From Xenorhabdus ishibashii (GTDB lineage Bacteria; Pseudomonadota; Gammaproteobacteria; Enterobacterales; Enterobacteriaceae): a DNA stretch of 64,000 bases. Every line of letters starts with the position of its first letter. The stretch's first letter is position 1. The stretch covers positions 868,001 through 932,000 of the forward strand of contig NZ_NJAK01000001.1 of NCBI RefSeq assembly GCF_002632755.1, given 5' to 3'. The position numbers were made by a program, and so were the translations under genes. The notes under the pieces were generated by a model. It saw only the letters and a program-made list of their open reading frames with translations, made no database searches and was not told the origin of the DNA. This document shows positions 22,817 through 32,667 of this stretch, piece by piece.

Positions 22817-23272
22817 ATGCAAGAAGGGCAAAAACGTAAAACCTCGTCCTTGAGCATTCTCGCCATCGCTGGGGTAGAACCTTACCAGGAAAAGCCAGGC
22901 GAAGAATACATGAACGATGCCCAGTTAAAGCATTTCAAGCTGATTCTGGAAGCATGGCGCAATCAACTCAGGGATGAAGTAGACCGTACTGTATCTCATA
23001 TGCAAGATGAGGCAGCAAACTTCCCTGATCCAGTTGACCGTGCGGCGCAAGAAGAAGAGTTCAGTCTTGAATTACGTAATCGGGATCGTGAGCGTAAGTT
23101 GATCAAAAAGATCGAAAAAACGCTGAAAAAGGTCGAAGAAGAGGACTTTGGCTATTGTGAGGCCTGTGGAATTGAAATCGGCATCCGCCGTTTAGAGGCT
23201 CGCCCAACAGCCGATTTATGTATTGATTGCAAGACGTTAGCCGAAATTCGTGAAAAACAAATGGCTGGCTAA
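22817..23272 (+). CDS. dksA: RNA polymerase-binding transcription factor DksA
   Basis: Binds the secondary channel of RNA polymerase and, with ppGpp from RelA, represses rRNA and activates amino acid promoters. 151 residues, the same length as E. coli: N-terminal [20 protein letters not shown], coiled coil with the tip [11 protein letters not shown] (about 71-81), and a four-cysteine zinc finger [10 protein letters not shown]...CIDCKTLAE. Strong site AAGGAGAAGC precedes ATG 22817. The 195-bp leader has a CCCCTC/GAGGGG hairpin at 22767-22783, 33 bp before the start, and a repeated AGGCA/TGCCT arm near 22667. gluQ follows, as in E. coli. Confidence 0.99.
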   Translation: MQEGQKRKTSSLSILAIAGVEPYQEKPGEEYMNDAQLKHFKLILEAWRNQLRDEVDRTVSHMQDEAANFPDPVDRAAQEEEFSLELRNRDRERKLIKKIEKTLKKVEEEDFGYCEACGIEIGIRRLEARPTADLCIDCKTLAEIREKQMAG

Positions 23273-23286
23273 CCATTAGGGTTAAG

Positions 23287-23307
23287 TACGGCGCTAAATG
23301 CGCCGTA
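23287..23307. terminator. Hairpin between dksA and gluQ
   Basis: TACGGCGC and GCGCCGTA form a perfect 8-bp stem with a five-base loop, 14 bp after the dksA stop. No strong U tract follows, so termination is probably partial, allowing some readthrough into gluQ. Confidence 0.55.
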
Positions 23308-23328
23308 TGCCCCTATATTGAATCCACT

Positions 23329-24210
23329 ATGACTCAATCCAGACACTCCTCGTTATACATTGGGCGTTTTGCTCCATCTCCTTCTGGCGATCTCCATTTT
23401 GGTTCTCTGGTAACTGCACTAGGCAGTTATCTGCAAGCCCGTGCCTGCCACGGAAAATGGCTGATGCGTATTGATGATATTGATCCTCCACGGGAAGTTC
23501 CTGGAGCAGCCAACCGGATATTACAATCCCTTGAGCATTACGGACTTTATTGGGATGGCGAAGTACTCTATCAATCTCAGCGTCATGATGCTTACCGTGC
23601 CGTCCTCGATCAATTAAAACAGCAGGGAGATAGCTATTATTGCACCTGCACCCGCCAACGTATCCAACAATTAGGCGGCTTTTATGATGGTCACTGCCAA
23701 CATTTACATCTGCCAATTCACAACGCTGCCATTCGTCTAAAACAGTACCAGCCGATTTACGGTTTTTACGATAAATTGCAAGGCCATATCACTGTCCCCA
23801 CGGAAATGGCCGAAGAAGATTTCATTATTTATCGCAAAGACGGTTTATTTGCCTATAATCTTGTCGTTGTTATTGATGATAACTATCAAGGTGTCACTGA
23901 AATTGTCAGAGGAGCTGATTTAATTGAACCCACGGTTCGCCAGCTATCTCTGTATCAGCATTTGAATTTTGCAACACCAAATTATGTGCATTTACCTCTC
24001 GTGCTAAATAAAGAGGGAAATAAGCTTTCTAAGCAAAATCATGCCCAGCCGATCCCATTAAGCGATCCAAGGCCATTGCTTATTGATGCGTTATCATTTT
24101 TAAATCAGCCCATTATCGCAGGCTGGCAGGATCTCACAACAGATCAACTGCTACAGCAGGCTATCATCGGTTGGAATATAAACACGGTTCCGCCAAAAAA
24201 ACCTAGTTAA
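23329..24210 (+). CDS. gluQ: Glutamyl-queuosine tRNA(Asp) synthetase
   Basis: Attaches glutamate to queuosine-34 of tRNA(Asp). It is a stand-alone catalytic core of glutamyl-tRNA synthetase without the anticodon-binding part: [14 protein letters not shown] (HIGH-type motif), [12 protein letters not shown], the zinc-site region [10 protein letters not shown]...YDGHC, and KLSKQN replacing KMSKS. 293 residues (E. coli 308). It starts at ATG 23329 and sits between dksA and pcnB exactly as in E. coli. Confidence 0.97.
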   Translation: MTQSRHSSLYIGRFAPSPSGDLHFGSLVTALGSYLQARACHGKWLMRIDDIDPPREVPGAANRILQSLEHYGLYWDGEVLYQSQRHDAYRAVLDQLKQQGDSYYCTCTRQRIQQLGGFYDGHCQHLHLPIHNAAIRLKQYQPIYGFYDKLQGHITVPTEMAEEDFIIYRKDGLFAYNLVVVIDDNYQGVTEIVRGADLIEPTVRQLSLYQHLNFATPNYVHLPLVLNKEGNKLSKQNHAQPIPLSDPRPLLIDALSFLNQPIIAGWQDLTTDQLLQQAIIGWNINTVPPKKPS

Positions 24211-24330
24211 TAGACTAAGTTAAATAAAGTCTTTCTATTGATACTGTAGGCATTCTCAAAAAATGTCCAGTAAGTTATGATTGGCGGCTGTTTTTTTGTT
24301 TTAATTGATCAGTCACTACCGAGGTGTACC

Positions 24331-25878
24331 ATTTTTAACCGAGTAGCAACTTTCTGCCGTAATCTGTTAATCCGCGATCACAGAGTAAAGCGCGACACAG
24401 CGGCAGTCAGTGAAAGGCCAGTCACCGTATCTGACCATTCTGCTCAAACAGAGAGCAGCCCTTTGCGTAAACGTAGCAGAGGGAATCATTCATCTTCATC
24501 ACATGCCGAAAACGACAAAATGAAGAAAAAATCCGCAAAGGCGATGCCTTCGGACTCCCCGATCACGGTGATCCCACGCGAACAACACCCAATTTCACGC
24601 AAGGACATTAGTGATAATGCCTTGAAGGTTCTGCATCGCCTAAATAAATCAGGTTTTGAAGCTTATCTGGTTGGTGGCGGAGTTCGTGATCTACTGTTGC
24701 ACAAAAAACCCAAAGATTTTGATATAGCAACCAATGCGACACCTGAACAAGTTCGTCAACTGTTCCGCAATTGCCGCCTTGTCGGACGTCGTTTCCGCCT
24801 TGCCCATATCATGTTTGGCCCTGATGTGATTGAAGTTGCCACCTTCCGCGGGCCACATGATCAAATTGGAAACAATGACCGCAACCAGTCACATAAAGCC
24901 CAGAGCGGCATGTTACTGCGTGATAATATTTTCGGTTCAGTAGAAGAAGATGCGGTTCGTCGCGATTTCACGATCAATAGCCTCTATTATGGCATTGAAG
25001 ATTTCGCACTGCGGGATTACGCGGGTGGCATGGCAGATCTGAACGCTGGTATTATTCGCCTGATTGGTGATCCAGAAACTCGCTATCGGGAAGATCCCGT
25101 GCGTATGCTGCGGGCTGTCCGTTTTGCCAGCAAACTGGATATGACTATCGAGCCAGCAACTGCTGAGCCTATCCCACGCCTTGCTTTTCTGTTGAAAGAT
25201 ATTCCAGCGGCGCGTCTGTTCGAAGAATCTCTGAAACTGTTACAGACAGGACAGGGTTACAAAACTTATAAACTGCTGCGCGAATATCAGTTATTCCAGC
25301 CATTGTTTCCGCTTATTCAACCTGGTTTCACCCAACGTGATGATTCGCCAATGGAAAAGCTGCTGGCACAAGTGCTGAAAAATACCGATTTCCGCTTGCA
25401 AAGTGACAAGAGAGTGAATCCTGCTTTCTTATTTGCCGCCATGTTATGGTATCCATTAATTGAGCATGCGGAAAAATTGACACAAGAAGGCGGATTACAG
25501 TATTACGACGCCTTTGCGTTAGCAATGAATGATATTCTTGATGAACAGTGCCGCTCCATTGCGATCCCGAAACGCCATACCACGACCATGCGCGATATTT
25601 GGTTACTTCAGCTTCGCTTGCCGCGCCGTCAAGGAAAGCGAGCAAATAAATTGATGGAACACCCGAAGTTCCGCGCTGCGTATGACTTACTAGAATTACG
25701 CGCCAGCATTGAGACACGCCATGACCTGAAAGAGCTGGTGCAATGGTGGAGTGCATTCCAACAATCAACTTCATCAAAACAACGCGAAATGATATCAGGG
25801 CTGGGCAGCGAACCCATTCGCCGCAGGACACGCCCCCACCGTGGTGGACGCGTTCGCCAGAATAGGAATCATGGTTAA
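24331..25878 (+). CDS. pcnB: Poly(A) polymerase I, probable ATT start
   Basis: Adds 3' poly(A) tails that promote RNA decay and sets ColE1-type plasmid copy number. The nucleotidyltransferase motifs are [27 protein letters not shown] and [22 protein letters not shown] block [19 protein letters not shown]. The homologous N terminus ([12 protein letters not shown] against E. coli FTRVANFCRKVL) begins directly after ATT 24331, with GAGGTG five bases upstream. E. coli pcnB is known to use ATT. An in-frame ATG at 24277 has no ribosome site and adds 18 unrelated residues. Compared with E. coli, about 48 extra Ser/Lys/Arg-rich residues lie before [16 protein letters not shown]. 515 residues; folK follows with a 1-bp gap. 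Confidence 0.92.
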   Translation: MFNRVATFCRNLLIRDHRVKRDTAAVSERPVTVSDHSAQTESSPLRKRSRGNHSSSSHAENDKMKKKSAKAMPSDSPITVIPREQHPISRKDISDNALKVLHRLNKSGFEAYLVGGGVRDLLLHKKPKDFDIATNATPEQVRQLFRNCRLVGRRFRLAHIMFGPDVIEVATFRGPHDQIGNNDRNQSHKAQSGMLLRDNIFGSVEEDAVRRDFTINSLYYGIEDFALRDYAGGMADLNAGIIRLIGDPETRYREDPVRMLRAVRFASKLDMTIEPATAEPIPRLAFLLKDIPAARLFEESLKLLQTGQGYKTYKLLREYQLFQPLFPLIQPGFTQRDDSPMEKLLAQVLKNTDFRLQSDKRVNPAFLFAAMLWYPLIEHAEKLTQEGGLQYYDAFALAMNDILDEQCRSIAIPKRHTTTMRDIWLLQLRLPRRQGKRANKLMEHPKFRAAYDLLELRASIETRHDLKELVQWWSAFQQSTSSKQREMISGLGSEPIRRRTRPHRGGRVRQNRNHG

Positions 25879-25879
25879 T

Positions 25880-26362
25880 ATGACGTTAGTCTATATCGCC
25901 ATTGGCAGCAATCTGGCCGATCCTTTGCAGCAAGTCAAAAACGCACTTGCTGCCTTAAGCAAGATCCCTGATACCACTTTTGTGGTGCGATCATCTTTTT
26001 ACCGAACTAAGCCAATGGGGCCACAGGATCAACCAGATTACCTCAATCTTGCCGTCGCATTGGAAACCCAATTACCTCCAGAAGCATTGCTTGATCACAC
26101 TCAAGCAATCGAACTGGAACAAGGGCGCGTTCGTAAGGGCGAACGCTGGGGCCCCAGAACACTCGATTTGGATATCATGCTGTTTGGTCATCACGTCATC
26201 AATACTGAACGCTTGACCGTTCCTCACTACGGGTTAAAACAGCGTGAATTCATGCTCTATCCACTTGCAGAAATCGCACCAGATCTTGTATTTCCCGATG
26301 GAGAAACTCTGGCAGAGCAATTAAAAAAAGTTCCAGAAAATGGCCTGACGCTTTGGTTATAG
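25880..26362 (+). CDS. folK: 6-hydroxymethyl-7,8-dihydropterin pyrophosphokinase
   Basis: Transfers pyrophosphate from ATP to hydroxymethyl-dihydropterin, a step of folate synthesis. MTLVYIAIGSNLADPLQQV from ATG 25880 matches the E. coli start (160 against 159 residues); an ATG at 25871 overlapping the pcnB stop is also in frame. The HPPK signature GPRTLDLDIMLFG and the pterin-binding region SSFYRTKPMGPQDQPDYLN are intact. It is translationally close to pcnB and precedes panB by 63 bp. Confidence 0.96.
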   Translation: MTLVYIAIGSNLADPLQQVKNALAALSKIPDTTFVVRSSFYRTKPMGPQDQPDYLNLAVALETQLPPEALLDHTQAIELEQGRVRKGERWGPRTLDLDIMLFGHHVINTERLTVPHYGLKQREFMLYPLAEIAPDLVFPDGETLAEQLKKVPENGLTLWL

Positions 26363-26425
26363 CTTGTAGTAGAAAGTAGAGAAGCAACTTGAAAAATAGA
26401 GGGTATAACTATTCAGGAGAGAATG

Positions 26426-27217
26426 ATGAAACCAACAACTCTGGCTGATCTAAGTCAGTTAAAAAAAGAAAAGCGCAAATTTGCAACTATCACAGCTTAC
26501 GATGCTAGTTTCGCCCACCTTTTCGCTGAACAAGGCATTAATGTCATGCTCATTGGTGATTCACTCGGCATGACCATACAAGGGTTCAACTCTACCCTGC
26601 CGGTTACCACTGAAGATATTTCCTACCACACCCGAAGTGTTCGCGCTGGCGCCCCACATGCTTTTCTTATCGCAGATATGCCTTTTATGAGCTACGCCAC
26701 CCCCGAACAAAGTTTTGACAATGCGGCTACATTAATGCGTTCTGGTGCCAATATGGTCAAAATTGAGGGTGGAGACTGGCTATGTGATACCGTCAAAATG
26801 CTGACCGAGCGTGCCGTCCCCGTTTGTGGTCATTTAGGTTTGATACCACAATCAGTCAATGTACTCGGTGGTTATAAAGTTCAGGGGCGCGATGAATCCT
26901 CAGCCCAGAAGTTATTCAACGATGCGATTGCGTTGGAAAAAGCAGGTATGCAACTACTGGTGTTAGAATGTGTCCCGACTACACTGGCACAGCGCATTAC
27001 CGAAGCGCTGGACATTCCGGTTATAGGCATCGGGGCAGGCAATATGACTGACGGTCAAATTCTGGTTATGCATGATGCCTTGGGCATCACCGCAAGACCA
27101 CCAAAATTTGCCAAAGACTTCCTCAAAGAAACCGGCAATATAAGGGATGCCATCTGCCTGTATATTGAACAAGTGGAAAGCGGCGTCTATCCCGACCAGT
27201 CACATTCATTCAACTGA
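26426..27217 (+). CDS. panB: Ketopantoate hydroxymethyltransferase
   Basis: Forms ketopantoate from 2-oxoisovalerate and methylene-tetrahydrofolate, the first step of pantothenate synthesis. Full-length TIM-barrel protein: [39 protein letters not shown] and [19 protein letters not shown]. Two adjacent ATG codons (26423, 26426) follow AGGAG; the second has the better spacing and matches the E. coli start MKPTT. 263 residues; two residues shorter than E. coli before PKFAKDF. Likely cotranscribed with panC, 39 bp downstream. Confidence 0.97.
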   Translation: MKPTTLADLSQLKKEKRKFATITAYDASFAHLFAEQGINVMLIGDSLGMTIQGFNSTLPVTTEDISYHTRSVRAGAPHAFLIADMPFMSYATPEQSFDNAATLMRSGANMVKIEGGDWLCDTVKMLTERAVPVCGHLGLIPQSVNVLGGYKVQGRDESSAQKLFNDAIALEKAGMQLLVLECVPTTLAQRITEALDIPVIGIGAGNMTDGQILVMHDALGITARPPKFAKDFLKETGNIRDAICLYIEQVESGVYPDQSHSFN

Positions 27218-27256
27218 TTATTTTCCAGCATGACGGCTAATTAAAGGAGTACAGCA

Positions 27257-28114
27257 ATGCTGATTATAGAAACGATCCCAATTTTACGCCGAGAAATCCG
27301 TCGCTGGCACCAAGCTGGCTTGCGTATTGCTTTTGTTCCCACGATGGGGAACCTGCATGATGGTCATATGGCGTTGGTTGATACCGCCAAAGCGCAAGCT
27401 GACGTCGTTATCGTCAGTATTTTCGTCAATCCAATGCAATTTGACCGAGAAGATGATCTGGTCAATTATCCCCGAACCTTGCAGGAGGATTGCGAAAAAC
27501 TGAGCCGTCGCAACGTCGAGTTGGTATTCGCCCCTAATGTTAACGAAGTGTACCCACACGGCTTAAACGGCAACCAAACTTTTATCGAAGTTCAAGAACT
27601 CTCTCATATCCTTGAAGGCGCCAGCCGACCAGGACATTTCCGTGGCGTTACTACCGTTGTCAGCAAATTGTTTAACCTGATCCAGCCCGATCTGGTTTAC
27701 TTCGGCGAAAAAGATTTCCAGCAATTACAAATTATCCGCAAAATGATTGCCGATATGGCCTACGATATTACATTGGTTTCCGTGCCGATTGTCCGTGATA
27801 AAAATGGATTGGCGCTAAGCTCGCGTAATAACCTTCTGTCCGCTGAAGAGAAAAAAACAGCGCCTTTGCTGAATAAAATTATGCAATCGATGGCAGAAAA
27901 GCTGAAAAATGGCGAACGGGATACTGAACGACTCATTGAACAGGCTTCTGCACATTTGCATGAAGAAGGCTTTATGCCGGATGAGTTATTTATCCGTGAT
28001 GCAGAAAACCTGATGCCATTAACAGCACAAAGTAAAAAAGCCGTGATCCTGATGGCTGCATGGCTGGGGCAAATACGACTGATTGATAATCAGCAGGTTG
28101 ATTTGGTTGACTGA
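27257..28114 (+). CDS. panC: Pantothenate synthetase
   Basis: ATP-dependent condensation of pantoate with beta-alanine. The ATP and pantoate binding motifs [48 protein letters not shown] and [11 protein letters not shown] are all present. 285 residues; AAAGGAG lies before ATG 27257. A strong terminator follows the gene. panD (beta-alanine supply), which is close to panC in E. coli, is not present anywhere in this window. Confidence 0.98.
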   Translation: MLIIETIPILRREIRRWHQAGLRIAFVPTMGNLHDGHMALVDTAKAQADVVIVSIFVNPMQFDREDDLVNYPRTLQEDCEKLSRRNVELVFAPNVNEVYPHGLNGNQTFIEVQELSHILEGASRPGHFRGVTTVVSKLFNLIQPDLVYFGEKDFQQLQIIRKMIADMAYDITLVSVPIVRDKNGLALSSRNNLLSAEEKKTAPLLNKIMQSMAEKLKNGERDTERLIEQASAHLHEEGFMPDELFIRDAENLMPLTAQSKKAVILMAAWLGQIRLIDNQQVDLVD

Positions 28115-28145
28115 TTTTAATTGTGGGGTATGTGTGTATCCCTCG

Positions 28146-28180
28146 CTCCGCCGCAATCAACGGCGGAGTATTATATTTTG
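28146..28180 (+). terminator. Rho-independent terminator of the panBC transcript
   Basis: CTCCGCCG and CGGCGGAG form a perfect 8-bp GC-rich stem with a seven-base loop, followed by TATTATATTTTG, 31 bp after the panC stop and just before the convergent yadH. Confidence 0.85.
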
Positions 28181-28184
28181 GCTA

Positions 28185-28958
28185 TTAGGTTCTTAGCCCT
28201 CGCCCTGATTCAATGAGATACCAGGCCAATGTATAGAATCCAACAATAAAGATCCCCAACATCCCTAATGTCATCGCCAGAGAAACATCCATAATACCGA
28301 GAAAACCATAACGGAAACCACTGACCATATAAACGATCGGATTAAGCTTTGACACTATCTGCCAAAAAGTAGGTAACAGGGTAAGGGAGTAGAACACGCC
28401 CCCCAAATAGGTCAACGGTGTCAGAACAAATGTTGGAATAATACTAATATCATCAAATGTTTTCGCAAAAATGGCATTCAACAGCCCCGCCAATGAAAAG
28501 AGGATCGACGTTGCCAGCAAAGTGATCACCACCATGCCCCATGAATGTATCTGTAATGGTACAAACAATAGGGAAACCGATGTCACCATAATGCCAACGC
28601 ATACCCCACGAGCTACTCCGCCCCCAACAAATCCAGCAATGATGATATGGGTTGGAACCGGAGCAACCAGCACTTCTTCAATACTGCGCTGAAATTTAGC
28701 GCCGAAGAAAGATGAAGAAACGTTAGCGTAAGAGTTGGTGATCACGGACATCATTATCAGCCCTGGCACAATAAACTGCATATAACCAAAGCCACCCATT
28801 TCGCCAATGCGGGAACCAACCAGATTGCCGAAGATAACGAAATAAAGGGACATAGTGATCACAGGCGGCAGTAATGTCTGCACCCAAATACGACCAAAAC
28901 GAGTGACCTCTTTAATCCAAATGGTTTTCAGAGCTACCCAATATAGTTGGAACATCAT
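28185..28958 (-). CDS. yadH: ABC-2 type exporter permease YadH
   Basis: Inner-membrane permease paired with the ATPase YadG; the substrate is unknown. The 257 residues are hydrophobic with six predicted spans and match E. coli YadH (256) throughout: YWVALKTIWIKEVTRFGRIW, QFIVPGLIMMSVITNSYANV, the ABC-2 signature region PLTYLGGVFYSLTLLP and a final SGRGLRT. Its start overlaps the yadG stop by 4 bp, showing translational coupling. Confidence 0.95.
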   Translation of the reverse strand: MMFQLYWVALKTIWIKEVTRFGRIWVQTLLPPVITMSLYFVIFGNLVGSRIGEMGGFGYMQFIVPGLIMMSVITNSYANVSSSFFGAKFQRSIEEVLVAPVPTHIIIAGFVGGGVARGVCVGIMVTSVSLLFVPLQIHSWGMVVITLLATSILFSLAGLLNAIFAKTFDDISIIPTFVLTPLTYLGGVFYSLTLLPTFWQIVSKLNPIVYMVSGFRYGFLGIMDVSLAMTLGMLGIFIVGFYTLAWYLIESGRGLRT

Positions 28959-29878
28959 CTATCTCCTTGATTATTATTGGTTAGTCCGACAAACAGTTCT
29001 TCCAGACGATTCGCTTTGTTACGCATGCTGCTGATTTGTATGCCCTGCGTACTTAGCTGGGTGAAAACATCATTTAATCCCTGACCACGTTTTACATCCA
29101 CTTCCAGTGTTACTGCATCAATTAGACGGTAGTCGTAACCTTCAACAATAGGCTTCGTCCCTTTCGGTGATAAATCGAGCAAGAATGTTTCACATTCAAG
29201 TTGGCTAAGCAGGTTTTTCATGCTTGTATTTTCCACCAGCTCACCATGTTGGATAATACCGATGTTTCGACACAGCATCTCAGCCTCTTCAAGGTAGTGA
29301 GTCGTCAGAATGATGGTGGTTCCCTGCGCATTCAATTCTTTCAAAAATTCCCACATAGATCGACGCAGCTCAATATCCACTCCCGCCGTAGGTTCATCAA
29401 GAATTAACAACTTTGGCTGGTGCATTAAAGCACGGGCAATCATTAAACGCCGTTTCATCCCACCCGATAAACGAATTGCCCGCTCGTTGCGTTTTCCCCA
29501 GAGATCCAATTGAGTAAGGTAGGTTTCCGCTCTCTCCAATGCCACATTGCGCGGAACACCATAATATCCCGCCTGGTTTAATACAATCTGAATCACCGTC
29601 TCGAACGGGTTGAAATTAAATTCCTGTGGAACAAGGCCAAGCTGCCGTTTAGCATTGACGAGAGCCGTATCAATATCGTAACCAAAGACCTTGACCTTAC
29701 CCCCACTCTTATTAACCAAGGAACTAATAATACCTATCGTGGTAGATTTCCCAGCGCCATTTGGCCCCAAAAGCGCGTAGAAATCACCTGCTTCTACACG
29801 CAAATCAATCCCCCGCAGCGCTTTCACTCCACTCTCATAGACTTTCGTGAGCTGCGTCAATTCTAATGCGTAAGCCAT
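28955..29878 (-). CDS. yadG: ABC transporter ATP-binding protein YadG
   Basis: ATPase subunit of the YadGH exporter of unknown substrate. Walker A GPNGAGKST (about 39-47), signature LSGGMKRR (about 138), Walker B LLILDEPTAGVD (about 158) and the switch histidine TTHYLEEAE. 307 residues (E. coli 308). It is first in the yadGH pair and divergent from can across 187 bp, an arrangement shared with E. coli. Confidence 0.96.
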   Translation of the reverse strand: MAYALELTQLTKVYESGVKALRGIDLRVEAGDFYALLGPNGAGKSTTIGIISSLVNKSGGKVKVFGYDIDTALVNAKRQLGLVPQEFNFNPFETVIQIVLNQAGYYGVPRNVALERAETYLTQLDLWGKRNERAIRLSGGMKRRLMIARALMHQPKLLILDEPTAGVDIELRRSMWEFLKELNAQGTTIILTTHYLEEAEMLCRNIGIIQHGELVENTSMKNLLSQLECETFLLDLSPKGTKPIVEGYDYRLIDAVTLEVDVKRGQGLNDVFTQLSTQGIQISSMRNKANRLEELFVGLTNNNQGDR

Positions 29879-30065
29879 AAGTAAAAAATACCTTTATTAT
29901 TTGCTATTCCTGACTGCTGCCAGATAGAAATTATGCCATTATTTTTCCTCTATTTCTTAGCAATCGTAGGGGGTAAATAAAAAACATTCTTCAATTAAAT
30001 ATTAAATTCTCAATTAATGTTGTATATGATTCTATCTCAAAAATGTTACTAGGCTATTTGTTATG

Positions 30066-30716
30066 ATGAGAAAAATTGAAGAGCTGTTTGCCAGGAACAA
30101 GCAGTGGTCAAAGTCCGTAAACGAAGAAAATCCACTTTTTTTCAAAGAATTATCAAAAGCGCAAAAACCTCATTTTCTATGGATAGGCTGCTCTGATAGC
30201 CGAGTACCTGCCGAAAAACTGATTGATGCAGCTCCAGGCGATCTTTTTGTTCATAGAAACGTCGCTAATCTCGTTATCCATACCGATTTAAACTGTTTAT
30301 CTGTTGTACAATATGCAGTTGATGTTTTACAGGTTGAACACATCATTATCTGTGGTCACTACGGTTGTGGTGGTATTGAAGCTGCCGTGGATGGCACTGA
30401 ATTGGGCTTAATCAATAACTGGCTGCTCCATATCCGTGATTTGTGGTACAAACACAGTTCCATGCTTGGTGAGTTACCTCCTAATGATAGACTGAATCGC
30501 TTGTGTGAATTGAATGTCATTGAACAGGTTTACAACCTTGGCCACTCAACCATTATGCAATCTGCATGGAAACGTGGGCAGAAAGTGATGATTCATGGTT
30601 GGGTATATGGTTTAAAGGATGGTGAATTACATGATCTGGATATTACAGCTGACAGTCGTGAAAAATTGGAACTCAATTACCGTCAGGCTATTTCCAAATT
30701 ATCCCAGACAAAATAG
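30066..30716 (+). CDS. can: Beta-class carbonic anhydrase Can
   Basis: Zinc enzyme that hydrates CO2 to bicarbonate for carboxylation reactions; essential in air for E. coli. Zinc ligands are Cys42 and Asp44 in GCSDSRVP and His/Cys in ICGHYGCGG. Length 216-217 residues against 220. Two ATG codons are adjacent (30063, 30066); the second gives MRKIEELF, matching the E. coli MKDIDTLI register. A terminator at 30750-30776 separates it from the convergent hpt. Confidence 0.96.
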   Translation: MRKIEELFARNKQWSKSVNEENPLFFKELSKAQKPHFLWIGCSDSRVPAEKLIDAAPGDLFVHRNVANLVIHTDLNCLSVVQYAVDVLQVEHIIICGHYGCGGIEAAVDGTELGLINNWLLHIRDLWYKHSSMLGELPPNDRLNRLCELNVIEQVYNLGHSTIMQSAWKRGQKVMIHGWVYGLKDGELHDLDITADSREKLELNYRQAISKLSQTK

Positions 30717-30749
30717 CAGATCGAAGGATAACCCATTAATTATAAAAAC

Positions 30750-30776
30750 AAATGGCAGCTTTTTTTGCTGCCATTT
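30750..30776. terminator. Bidirectional terminator between can and hpt
   Basis: AAATGGCAGC and GCTGCCATTT pair over 10 bp around a loop of seven T on the plus strand, between the convergent can and hpt genes. Confidence 0.7.
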
Positions 30777-30790
30777 GCTTATCGCAAAAA

Positions 30791-31330
30791 TTAATCTTCT
30801 AACAGGGTGACATGCCCGATATAAGGCAGATGGCGATAATGTTGTGCATAATCAATGCCATAACCGACTACGAACTTATCTTCAATTGAATAACCAATCC
30901 ATTCAACTGGCACATCGACTTCACGACGCGATGGTTTATTCAACAAAGTACAAATTGCCAGTGAATTAGGTTCACGCAGTGCAAGAATCTCGCGGATTTT
31001 GTTCAGTGTATTGCCTGAGTCGATAATATCTTCAACGATCAGCACATCTTTACCACGTATGTCTTCATCCAGATCCTTGAGAATTTTCACATCGCGGGTA
31101 GAACTCATCTCATTGCCATAGCTGGATGCAGTCATAAAATCCACTTCATGAGGAACCTGAATTTCACGGCATAAATCAGCCATAAAGATAAACGATCCTC
31201 TCAACAGGCCAACTAACACTAATTCACGATCGCTATTACGATAGTGCGCAGTAATTTGTTGTCCCAACTCAGCAATACGTTGCTTGACCTCCTGTTCGGA
31301 GATCATCACTTCTACAATATGTTTCTTCAT
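30791..31330 (-). CDS. hpt: Hypoxanthine phosphoribosyltransferase
   Basis: Purine salvage enzyme that makes IMP from hypoxanthine and PRPP. The PRPP-binding motif [14 protein letters not shown] and the flexible-loop [15 protein letters not shown] are present. I start at ATG 31330 ([15 protein letters not shown], 179 residues), as in E. coli; four more codons upstream are open. As in E. coli it is convergent with can. Confidence 0.97.
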   Translation of the reverse strand: MKKHIVEVMISEQEVKQRIAELGQQITAHYRNSDRELVLVGLLRGSFIFMADLCREIQVPHEVDFMTASSYGNEMSSTRDVKILKDLDEDIRGKDVLIVEDIIDSGNTLNKIREILALREPNSLAICTLLNKPSRREVDVPVEWIGYSIEDKFVVGYGIDYAQHYRHLPYIGHVTLLED

Positions 31331-31658
31331 TAATATAACCATTTGTTTTTAATAACAAATTCATGTCAGGTTATGTGATAACTCTTTAAAACTGATACAC
31401 CGATTGATACACAATTCGCCGCACAAATACGTACACATAAGAAAACATGAGAACAAAATATTTTGCAAAGCATATCAGAATTCATCACCTACAGTAAAAG
31501 AAGGGTTGAAACTATGACTACCTACCAATAGGGATTTGAAGTGCAAGTGTGGACGAAGCTGCTGCATCAGTTGGAAGCAACAGAGAACACATCTTCTTTA
31601 TTATTGACAAAGCGGAGTACTAAGTTCTGCTTGCTCATCGTCGCACGCTCTCAGTCAT
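31331..31658. other. Intergenic region upstream of hpt without a recognisable gene
   Basis: AT-rich near hpt, where its promoter must lie. Between about 31500 and 31623 short frames end quickly; one plus-strand fragment reads ASVGSNREHIFFIIDKAEY but has no start or family. Probably decayed sequence. gcd and cueO, next in E. coli, are absent. Confidence 0.35.
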
Positions 31659-32129
31659 TTAAACCTTCGGAATAGGCGGAGAAAACTGTAAGGCACCTGC
31701 GATACGATTCCAAGCATTGATAGCACCCACAGCGGTGGTCAAAAATGCGATTTCTGATTCGGTGAACGCGGCTTGCATCTCATCATATAAAACATCTGTA
31801 ATGTGCTGTTGCGCCATTAAGGTCAACGCCTCAGCCCAGCCCAGAGCAGCACGCTCCCGAACAGAAAACACGCCCGCTTCGCGCCATGTTGCCACCAAGT
31901 CGATTTTGGCCTGTTCTAGACCGAGTTTGCGTGCCAGATTCAAATGGAATTGGAGGCAGAAGGCGCATCCATTTAACTGGGAGACCCGTAATTTCAGTAG
32001 TTCGGTGAGCTGTTTTTCCAGCCCTGAATCGTCAACTGCCTTGCCCAGCATTCCTAGTGCGGCGATAACATTTGGCGCAACTTGTTCAAAAGAAGTCCAG
32101 TCGCTTCGTCGATCAAATAAAGGTTTCAT
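31659..32129 (-). CDS. AhpD-like carboxymuconolactone decarboxylase family protein
   Basis: Small alpha-helical protein of the alkylhydroperoxidase AhpD core family, probably a peroxide or reactive-species reductase. The redox motif CAFCLQFH with its CxxC pair and following histidine lies at about residues 53-60, after LLKLRVSQLNG. I start at ATG 32129 (MKPLFDRRSDW, 156 residues) with GGAGTG upstream; an upstream extension of 27 codons lacks similarity. Divergent from a MarR regulator across 58 bp, a classic arrangement for an oxidative or electrophile-induced gene. The substrate is unknown. Confidence 0.88.
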   Translation of the reverse strand: MKPLFDRRSDWTSFEQVAPNVIAALGMLGKAVDDSGLEKQLTELLKLRVSQLNGCAFCLQFHLNLARKLGLEQAKIDLVATWREAGVFSVRERAALGWAEALTLMAQQHITDVLYDEMQAAFTESEIAFLTTAVGAINAWNRIAGALQFSPPIPKV

Positions 32130-32147
32130 AAAACACTCCAACCGATT

Positions 32148-32184
32148 AATATAAGAATTCGAACAATAATATAAGAACTCTAAC
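32148..32184. promoter_or_regulatory. Putative MarR operator: two direct repeats
   Basis: AATATAAGAATTCGAAC (32148-32164) and AATATAAGAACTCTAAC (32168-32184) are 15/17 identical and start 20 bp apart, about two helix turns. They fill the gap between the divergent AhpD-like and MarR genes and so could bind the regulator and shut off both promoters. Confidence 0.5.
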
Positions 32185-32187
32185 ATT

Positions 32188-32667
32188 ATGCGCAAGTCAA
32201 GGATACACAATCCATCAATTCCAGAAATAGGTGAAGGTAAGCGAGGAGAGGCTGGTCATATCGGTTATCTGCTGCGGCAGGCTCATGCTGCCCACAGAAT
32301 AAGGATGGAACGCGCATTGCAGGACATTGGGTTGACCCTGCCTCAATTTTCGGTGCTAACCATGCTTGCCGAATATCCCAAGGCTTCGGGAGCTGAACTA
32401 GCTCGCTTATCATTGCTGACACCACAAACGATGAGCGTCATTGTCGGCAATTTGGAACGCGCAGGAATGGTGTTGCGACGGCCGCACAAAGAGCATGGCC
32501 GAATTCAAATTATCGAGATCACCGATGCCGGTCGAGAACTGCTTGTTCGCTGCAAATCAGCAGTCCAGCCAACTGAAACTATACTGCTCGCCGGTGTAAG
32601 CAATGCCGACGAAATAGTCGTTCGCCGATGGCTGGTTCAAGTTGCAAAACAGTTGGGCACAATGTAA
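32188..32667 (+). CDS. MarR-family transcriptional regulator
   Basis: Winged helix dimeric repressor type. Residues about 45-105 hold the DNA-binding part: LPQFSVLTMLAEYPKASGAE, LARLSLLTPQTMSVIVGNLE, RAGMVLRRPHKEHGRIQIIE. 159 residues. ATG 32188 directly follows the second operator-like repeat and has no Shine-Dalgarno sequence, so the message may be leaderless or translation may start later, for example near the GGAGAG at about 32245. It very likely controls the divergent AhpD-like gene; the inducer is unknown. Confidence 0.87.
   Translation: MRKSRIHNPSIPEIGEGKRGEAGHIGYLLRQAHAAHRIRMERALQDIGLTLPQFSVLTMLAEYPKASGAELARLSLLTPQTMSVIVGNLERAGMVLRRPHKEHGRIQIIEITDAGRELLVRCKSAVQPTETILLAGVSNADEIVVRRWLVQVAKQLGTM

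Noticed and set aside
31505..31623. Small ORF ending NREHIFFIIDKAEY
   Set aside because: No ribosome site or credible start, an in-frame TAG soon after the only ATG nearby, and no family resemblance.
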